DNA of 5,306 bases from Dehalococcoidales bacterium. GTDB taxonomy: Bacteria > Chloroflexota > Dehalococcoidia > Dehalococcoidales > RBG-16-60-22. The notes under the pieces are model-generated. The model did no database searches. It saw nothing but the letters and a program-made list of their open reading frames with translations, and was not told the origin of the DNA. Positions within the stretch are counted from its first letter, which is position 1. The number at the start of each line of letters is the position of its first letter. The stretch is taken from contig JADHXF010000089.1 of the NCBI GenBank assembly GCA_016783105.1, positions 1-5,306 on the forward strand, in the 5' to 3' direction. A program made the translations under genes and the position numbers. This document shows positions 1-3,473 of the stretch, piece after piece.

Positions 1-86
1 CCGAACCAGGCGTTGATTGCTTCGGTGTCCCAGCTTCTATCGACCAGTTCCTGCATCTTTTCATTCAGCACTGCGTGCTCAACCAT
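1..86 (-). CDS. Unidentified protein, N-terminal 28 codons only
   Basis: A reading frame starts at an ATG (complement of 84-86) and runs leftward off the window edge with no stop. The start is supported by an excellent Shine-Dalgarno sequence, AAAGGAGG (complement of 93-100), placed 6 nt before the ATG. The visible peptide begins MVEHAVLNEKMQELVDRSW and continues to an aromatic-rich NAWFG. It is soluble in character, shows no signal peptide or membrane segment, and its first part looks like an amphipathic helix. I do not recognise a family from this fragment. The gene lies 51 bp downstream of the SDR1 stop on the same strand with no convincing terminator between, so the two are probably co-transcribed and may act in the same catabolic or biosynthetic step; that link is inference. 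The call as a real gene rests on the ribosome binding site and open frame. Confidence 0.75.
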   Translation of the reverse strand, partial: MVEHAVLNEKMQELVDRSWDTEAINAWF

Positions 87-137
87 ATAATGCCTCCTTT
101 AGAGTCAAATAGTGCAAGATTTCACGTAAATTCATGG

Positions 138-899
138 CTAAGGGAGAGTGGAGCCACCCTCAATGAGCAACGTCTGGCCGGTCATAAAATTCGAGGCTTC
201 AGAGGCGAGAAAAACGGCCGCGCCCATATAGTCCGAAGTGTCACCGGTTCTGCCCATGGGGATGGACTGTATTGTCTCCTGGAGCTTATCCGGATTTTCC
301 GCGTAGTATTTTTTATTTAAAGGAGTGATGGTAGGCCCGGGGCCAATGGCATTCACGTTGATATTGTATTTTGCCCATTCCACTGCCAGACAACGTGTCA
401 GGTGGGAAACGGCGGCTTTGGAAGTGGCATAAACCGAGCGCTCCGCCATAGCCCTCAAACTCGCGTCGGAGGAGATATTGATTATCTTGCCCTTTTTCTG
501 CTTTATCATCTCTCTGCCCACAAGCTGACAGCAGAAAAATACGCCCCTGAGGTTGGTATTCATGATATGGTCCCAGTCTTCCCGGGTGAAATCTTCCGCA
601 GGTTTCCTCACGATAACCCCGGCATTATTGACCAGGATATCGATTTTGCCATGATTTGTCATCACCCTGGAAACCATGGCTGCTATCGACGACTCGTCGC
701 TGACATTGGTGGGAATGGAGGCGGCATTCAGGCCTTCTTTCTTAAGGGACTCGGCGGCTTTTACCCCCTCTTCCGTCCTGCGGTTGGCGATGATAACCGC
801 TGCGCCGGCCTGGGCGAGGCCGCGTGAGATGGCAAGCCCGATTCCCTGGTTGCCGCCGGTGACTATGGCTACCTTTCCGGTAAGGTCAAATATCTCCAT
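138..899 (-). CDS. Short-chain dehydrogenase/reductase (SDR1), classical type, probably NADP(H)-dependent
   Basis: A 253-aa protein of normal length for a classical SDR, a cytosolic NAD(P)-dependent oxidoreductase with a Rossmann fold. Visible motifs are TGGNQGIG at residues 14-21 (dinucleotide binding), NNAG at 91-94, catalytic Asn116, Ser144, Tyr157 and Lys161 in YATSK, and a C-terminal GGSTLP end. The second beta strand ends in Asn-Arg-Arg (39-41) rather than an acidic residue, which in this family favours NADP(H). The overall look resembles gluconate 5-dehydrogenase or 2-deoxygluconate dehydrogenase-like and FabG-like SDRs, but the substrate cannot be assigned. The frame is open for 42 more codons upstream. 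I chose the ATG at 899 because it follows a strong Shine-Dalgarno sequence GAGGAGGTG (complement of 906-914), begins with the typical GKVAIVTGG lead-in, and a candidate promoter lies within the would-be extension. It probably heads an operon with the partial gene at 1-86. Confidence 0.95.
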   Translation of the reverse strand: MEIFDLTGKVAIVTGGNQGIGLAISRGLAQAGAAVIIANRRTEEGVKAAESLKKEGLNAASIPTNVSDESSIAAMVSRVMTNHGKIDILVNNAGVIVRKPAEDFTREDWDHIMNTNLRGVFFCCQLVGREMIKQKKGKIINISSDASLRAMAERSVYATSKAAVSHLTRCLAVEWAKYNINVNAIGPGPTITPLNKKYYAENPDKLQETIQSIPMGRTGDTSDYMGAAVFLASEASNFMTGQTLLIEGGSTLP

Positions 900-923
900 C
901 TTCTGCACCTCCTCGATGCTATT

Positions 924-952
924 ACAATATATAAATTGGCGGTGTTCGTCAA
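924..952 (-). promoter_or_regulatory. Candidate sigma70-type promoter for SDR1
   Basis: On the minus strand TTGACG (complement of 947-952; 5 of 6 to the -35 consensus) is followed after 17 bp by TATTGT (complement of 924-929; 4 of 6 to the -10). Transcription would start near 917, giving a short leader that still contains the Shine-Dalgarno site at 906-914. The position fits the chosen SDR1 start at 899. Pattern match only. Confidence 0.55.
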
Positions 953-961
953 TATACCGCC
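938..961. repeat. Inverted repeat GGCGGT-N12-ACCGCC, candidate operator
   Basis: Two perfect 6-bp arms, 938-943 and 956-961, are separated by 12 bp. They bracket the candidate -35 box of the SDR1 promoter (947-952) and lie just before the candidate extended -10 of the ABC gene. In an intergenic divergent region this is the layout expected of a dimeric repressor or activator site. The repeat is outside the predicted SDR1 transcript and upstream of the predicted ABC start, so a DNA-level role is more likely than an RNA hairpin. The regulator is unknown and none is encoded in view. Confidence 0.4.
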
Positions 962-967
962 TGGTAT
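954..967. repeat. Short palindrome ATACC-GCCT-GGTAT
   Basis: Five-bp arms at 954-958 and 963-967 surround a 4-bp centre. The right half overlaps the predicted extended -10 of the ABC gene, and the left half adjoins the SDR1 -35. It shares the ACCGCC block with the larger inverted repeat at 938-961, so the two could be alternative readings of one protein-binding site. Arms this short can occur by chance. Confidence 0.3.
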
Positions 968-970
968 GAT
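962..970 (+). promoter_or_regulatory. Candidate extended -10 promoter for the ABC ATPase gene
   Basis: TGG followed by TATGAT (965-970) forms an extended -10 element, with 5 of 6 matches to TATAAT. No good -35 hexamer sits 16-18 bp upstream, which is tolerated for extended -10 promoters. Transcription would begin near 977, leaving a leader of about 66 nt. It overlaps the palindrome at 954-967 and lies back to back with the SDR1 promoter. Confidence 0.4.
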
Positions 971-1042
971 AAAATGTTACGTCGCTCCCGGTCATTACGA
1001 AGGCGATAAAATTTCGGTTCCTCACATCGTTGAATTAAAGCT

Positions 1043-1849
1043 ATGCAGCCTGCGGAGTTTTCTGAAAATCAGCCATCATTAATTGAATACCGGAATGTCA
1101 TCGTAAGCAAGAATGACCGCGTCGTGTTGAACGGCATAACGCTGGCCATCGATTCCGGGGAGCACGTTGCCGTCCTGGGGCCCAATGGCGCCGGCAAGTC
1201 GTTTCTCATCAGGACCATTACCCGTGAGTGCTATCCCCACGCTGGAGTTCCTGATTCTTACGTGCGTATTCTTGGCAAAGAGGACTGGAATGTCTTCGAG
1301 CTACGCAACCTGCTGGGGATTGTCACCGACGACCTGGCGGTGCTTTGCAACCGGAACTTCACCTGCCGGGAGATTATTTTATCCGGATTCTTCAGCAGCA
1401 TCGGGATATGGCCGTATCACAAAGTGACGCGGGCGATGGAGCAGAAAGCGCGTGAGATAATAGCGCTGTTGGAAATATCGCATCTGGCGGAACGATATAT
1501 GAACCAGATTTCAACGGGTGAGGCGCGACGAGTACTTATCGGCCGGGCGCTGGTGCATGACCCTCAAGCGCTGGTTCTGGATGAGCCGACCACAAGCCTG
1601 GACTTTCACGCTGCCCACAGGCTTCGAGGTATGCTGAGCAAGATTGCGAGCGCCGGCACCGGCATTATTATGGTCACGCACAACACCGTGGATATAATAC
1701 CCGAGATTGAACGCGTAATCCTTCTCAAGGATGGCAGGGTCTTCAAGGACGGCAAAAAGGAGAAGGTGCTGACATCGGAATCGCTTTCCCACCTATTCGG
1801 CACACCGCTGGAGGTGGTAAAGCGCGATGGATATTATCACCTCTGGTAG
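1043..1849 (+). CDS. Stand-alone ABC ATPase, ModF/YlmA-like (COG1119 type)
   Basis: A 268-aa protein carrying a single ABC nucleotide-binding domain. Walker A is GPNGAGKS (46-53), the signature is ISTGE (156-160) followed by ARRVLIGRALVHDP, Walker B is LVLDEP (177-182) with catalytic Glu181, the D-loop is SLD (185-187), and the H-loop His is 213. The STGEARR signature and the closing DGYYHLW are what I associate with the COG1119 family (ModF/PhrA-annotated and Bacillus YlmA). Function in that family is poorly defined; transport partners are often not known. The usual Q-loop glutamine appears replaced by Asp96 in GIVTDDL. No membrane segment is present and no permease or binding protein is encoded in view, so the ATPase would be cytosolic or recruited to a distant permease. 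An in-frame stop at 1031-1033 makes ATG 1043 the only start that keeps the domain whole, although the Shine-Dalgarno there is weak. It is transcribed divergently from SDR1. Confidence 0.93.
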   Translation: MQPAEFSENQPSLIEYRNVIVSKNDRVVLNGITLAIDSGEHVAVLGPNGAGKSFLIRTITRECYPHAGVPDSYVRILGKEDWNVFELRNLLGIVTDDLAVLCNRNFTCREIILSGFFSSIGIWPYHKVTRAMEQKAREIIALLEISHLAERYMNQISTGEARRVLIGRALVHDPQALVLDEPTTSLDFHAAHRLRGMLSKIASAGTGIIMVTHNTVDIIPEIERVILLKDGRVFKDGKKEKVLTSESLSHLFGTPLEVVKRDGYYHLW

Positions 1850-1907
1850 TCGGTTCATTTTAGCCTTTTAATTACAACGACAGCTTTTGTTAGCGAGAAT
1901 GAAAAAG

Positions 1908-1983
1908 TGGCACGCCTAGAGGGATTCGAACCCACGACCCTCGGTTCCGAAGACCGATGCTCTGTCCGCTGAGCTATAGGCGC
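1908..1983 (-). tRNA. tRNA-Arg (anticodon TCG), CCA encoded
   Basis: The minus strand folds as a 73-nt cloverleaf followed by CCA (complement of 1908-1910). The acceptor GCGCCTA pairs with TAGGCGT, the D stem is GCTC/GAGC, the anticodon stem is TCGGT/ACCGA around the loop CTTCGGA giving anticodon TCG (reads CGA), and the T arm is GTGGG-TTCGAAT-CCCTC. C35 and an A at about position 20 of the D loop, both arginine identity features in bacteria, are present; the discriminator is G73. Two weak points are a G1-U72 pair and a U50-U64 mismatch. It converges with the ABC gene, whose stop is 58 bp away. A short T run follows the CCA, but no stem precedes it other than the tRNA itself. Confidence 0.96.
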
Positions 1984-1991
1984 ACGTACCA

Positions 1992-2020
1992 ATTATAACT
2001 GATGAGCGTGGCGGCGGCAA
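1992..2020 (-). promoter_or_regulatory. Promoter for tRNA-Arg
   Basis: A perfect TATAAT (complement of 1992-1997) is preceded at 17 bp by TTGCCG (complement of 2015-2020; 4 of 6). A start about 7 nt beyond the -10 falls near 1985, only about 2 nt before the mature 5' end of the tRNA at 1983, so the 5' leader would be very short. Confidence 0.65.
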
Positions 2021-2041
2021 TGATTTCCCGATTAAACTGGC

Positions 2042-2071
2042 TTGACAACCTGTCCGGTATCTTGTTCTAAT
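2042..2071 (+). promoter_or_regulatory. Promoter for SDR2
   Basis: A perfect TTGACA (2042-2047) is followed after 18 bp by TCTAAT (2066-2071; 5 of 6 to TATAAT). Transcription would start near 2078, giving a leader of about 25 nt that holds the purine-rich ribosome binding region at 2091-2100. It is back to back with the tRNA-Arg promoter. Confidence 0.65.
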
Positions 2072-2103
2072 CAGGTAGAAATTAAGGATAGAGGTAAGGA
2101 CAT

Positions 2104-2928
2104 ATGGATACAGGTCTGGAAGGAAAGGTGGCGCTGGTTACCGGCAGCGGGAGCGGCATCGGGAAGGCGATAGCACTCGGCCTGGCCGGAGAAGGCGTGG
2201 ACATCGCGGTCAATGATGTGAACGAGCAGAACGCCGATGGCGCGGCGGCTGAGATACGGGGAGTGGGTAGCCGTGCCATGGCATTGATGGCCAGTGTGGC
2301 CGATGAGGCTGAAGTCAGGGGGGTGGTCGACCGGATAGTGGCGGAATGGGGTGGCATTGATATCCTGGTCAATAACGCCGGAACAACCAACCAGCTACTC
2401 ATTGAAGATACGGAAAAAGAGGAATGGGAGCGGGTTCTTTCTGTCAATCTGGGCGGCGCTTTCAACTGCAGCAAGGCGGTGCTTCCATCGATGAAAAAGA
2501 AGGGTGGGGGCAGGATAATCAATATCATCTCCTATTCCGGGGAGCACATGACCATGATTGGCGGCGTATCCTACACCTCGTCCAAGTCAGGCATCTGGGG
2601 ACTGACCCGCCAGCTTTCCTTTGAGCTCGGGCCGTACCAGATTACAGTCAACGGCATTTCCCCGGGCAATGTCATTACCCCGATGCTCAAAGCCGGCACC
2701 ACGCCGGAGCGCCTGGCGGAGATGAAGAAGTGGTATCCATTGCGTGACATGCCGACGCCTGAAGATGTCGCCGATGCGGCGGTTTTTCTCGCCTCTGACC
2801 GCGCCCGGATGATTACCGGCGTCAACCTGGAAGTGGATGGCGGCATCACCAAGCCGATTGCCATCGGTGTTGACTGGGATACCTACGTCAGGGTGAAGAA
2901 AGAGGAAGCGGAGAAGAGGAAGAAATAA
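2104..2928 (+). CDS. Short-chain dehydrogenase/reductase (SDR2), classical type, probably NAD(H)-dependent
   Basis: A 274-aa cytosolic SDR. Motifs are TGSGSGIG at 13-20, NNAG at 90-93, Asn115, Ser143, Tyr157 and Lys161 in YTSSK, then the usual NGISPG (183-188) and a core ending at VDGGI (244-248). Asp38 at the end of the second beta strand predicts a preference for NAD(H), in contrast to SDR1. The Ser-to-Tyr spacing is 14 rather than the common 13, so the loop before the catalytic Tyr is one residue longer. After the core there is a tail of about 26 residues ending in a Lys/Glu-rich stretch (265-274), which makes the protein longer than the usual 245-255 aa. The ATG at 2104 is preceded by GAGGT at 8 nt and AAGGA at 3 nt. 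It appears to be a single-gene unit from its own promoter, ending 5 bp from tRNA-His on the opposite strand. FabG-like or sugar/alcohol dehydrogenase activity is possible; the substrate is unknown. Confidence 0.95.
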   Translation: MDTGLEGKVALVTGSGSGIGKAIALGLAGEGVDIAVNDVNEQNADGAAAEIRGVGSRAMALMASVADEAEVRGVVDRIVAEWGGIDILVNNAGTTNQLLIEDTEKEEWERVLSVNLGGAFNCSKAVLPSMKKKGGGRIINIISYSGEHMTMIGGVSYTSSKSGIWGLTRQLSFELGPYQITVNGISPGNVITPMLKAGTTPERLAEMKKWYPLRDMPTPEDVADAAVFLASDRARMITGVNLEVDGGITKPIAIGVDWDTYVRVKKEEAEKRKK

Positions 2929-2933
2929 GAGAG

Positions 2934-3011
2934 TGGGGTGAGTGGAGGGATTCGAACCCTCGTTCTCCAGGGCCACAACCTGGCGCCTTAAACCACTCGG
3001 CTACACTCACC
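2934..3011 (-). tRNA. tRNA-His (anticodon GTG), G-1 and CCA encoded
   Basis: The minus strand gives an acceptor GTGAGTG pairing perfectly with CACTCAC, an extra 5' G (G-1, complement of 3011) opposite C73 (complement of 2937), and an encoded CCA (complement of 2934-2936). The G-1:C73 pair is the identity hallmark of histidine tRNA. The anticodon stem CCAGG/CCTGG encloses TTGTGGC, giving anticodon GTG. The T arm GAGGG-TTCGAAT-CCCTC is perfect. The D stem has three firm pairs, GCC/GGC. The gene is convergent with SDR2, and the 3' end of the CCA lies 5 bp beyond the SDR2 stop codon. It follows smr on the same strand but has its own promoter. Confidence 0.97.
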
Positions 3012-3023
3012 ACAACCAGGGCT

Positions 3024-3053
3024 ATTATAGCGGAAAGACGGCTGTGCTTTCAA
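3024..3053 (-). promoter_or_regulatory. Promoter for tRNA-His
   Basis: TTGAAA (complement of 3048-3053; 5 of 6) and a perfect TATAAT (complement of 3024-3029) are separated by 18 bp. The predicted start near 3017 is about 6 nt before G-1 of the tRNA. This is among the strongest promoter matches in the window. Confidence 0.7.
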
Positions 3054-3080
3054 ATTGACGCATGTTCCCGGTTTGTCCGG

Positions 3081-3365
3081 TTACTTATCGGCGAGCTGGA
3101 CGATGGTCACTCCGATGCCACCTTCACCGTATCCACCAATGCGGTATGATTTCACCAGCGGATGTTTTGCCAGCACCTTCTGGATGGCCTGACGCAGCGT
3201 TCCCGTGCCCTTGCCGTGAACCACCCTGACCTGAATCAGGCCGGCCATGAAAGCATCGTGCAGGTATTGGTCCAGCCGAAACAGCGCTTCGTCAACCGTT
3301 AGCTGGCGAAGGCGTATCTCGTCCGGGACCGTTATCTTTTTACCCTGATAATCGTCCTTGTTCAT
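3081..3365 (-). CDS. Stand-alone Smr-domain protein (MutS2 C-terminal type)
   Basis: A 94-aa protein that is essentially only an Smr domain. It resembles the C-terminal domain of MutS2 along its length: IRLRQLTVDEAL (17-28), LDQYLHDAFMAGL (31-43), the hallmark VHGKGTG (49-55), HPLVKSYR (68-75) and GEGGIGVTIVQL (80-91). In MutS2 and SmrB such domains bind or cut nucleic acid and act in mismatch or recombination control and in rescue of collided ribosomes; the role of isolated small versions is less clear. The usual L-D-L-R/H-G element reads I-R-L-R-Q here (17-21), so the acidic residue is missing. No MutS ATPase part is present and nothing suggests a truncated larger gene. The frame is open upstream to about 3515, but the ATG at 3365 fits the domain boundary and the promoter just ahead of it; the extension would overlap uvrA. 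The Shine-Dalgarno is weak. It is divergent from uvrA, suggesting a nucleic-acid maintenance context. Confidence 0.9.
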   Translation of the reverse strand: MNKDDYQGKKITVPDEIRLRQLTVDEALFRLDQYLHDAFMAGLIQVRVVHGKGTGTLRQAIQKVLAKHPLVKSYRIGGYGEGGIGVTIVQLADK

Positions 3366-3380
3366 CAAATCTGTGCCTTG

Positions 3381-3409
3381 ATTGTAGCACCTGCTATCGC
3401 TGGGAACAA
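3381..3409 (-). promoter_or_regulatory. Candidate extended -10 promoter for smr
   Basis: On the minus strand TGC precedes TACAAT (complement of 3381-3386; 5 of 6), forming an extended -10. TTGTTC (complement of 3404-3409; 3 of 6) stands 17 bp upstream. Transcription would start about 9-10 nt before the ATG at 3365, so the leader would be too short for a normal Shine-Dalgarno site. Either translation is near-leaderless or another promoter is used. Confidence 0.5.
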
Positions 3410-3413
3410 ATCC

Positions 3414-3443
3414 TTGTGAGGGTCGTCGTTCCAGTGTTAGAAT
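3414..3443 (+). promoter_or_regulatory. Candidate promoter for uvrA
   Basis: TTGTGA (3414-3419; 4 of 6) and TAGAAT (3438-3443; 5 of 6) are 18 bp apart, with TGT (3435-3437) just ahead of the hexamer giving an extended -10. Transcription would begin near 3450, leaving about 24 nt of leader that contains AAGGA at 3461-3465. I see no canonical LexA box of the GAAC-N4-GTTC type, so SOS control is not evident. Confidence 0.5.
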
Positions 3444-3473
3444 AAATCTGTACGTGCGAGAAGGATTTAAAAG

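Noticed and set aside
900..1025. A 42-codon upstream extension of SDR1.
   Set aside because: The candidate promoter, the inverted repeats and a strong ribosome binding site all point to the ATG at 899, and the extension has no resemblance to an SDR N-terminus.
1850..1907. A possible terminator for the ABC gene or tRNA-Arg in the AT-rich gap.
   Set aside because: T runs are present but I could not find a stem of useful length next to them.
1919..2959. A 15-bp direct repeat (1919-1933 and 2945-2959) flanking SDR2, as if attachment sites of an integrated cassette.
   Set aside because: Both copies are the T arms of the two tRNA genes, which are conserved in all tRNAs. There is no integrase and no composition shift.
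2082..2976. Antisense open frames over SDR2 (2082-2528, 2571-2864, 2587-2976).
   Set aside because: They are shadows of the SDR2 frame; one even runs through the tRNA-His gene.
3068..3080. CCGG-ACAAA-CCGG hairpin right after the smr stop, as a terminator.
   Set aside because: The stem is only 4 bp and no T run follows on the minus strand.
3403..3432. GGAAC...GTTCC as a LexA/SOS box for uvrA.
   Set aside because: The spacer is 20 bp; the known Gram-positive-type box has a 4-bp spacer and no CTG-N10-CAG type site is evident. Kept only as a weak inverted repeat in a finding.
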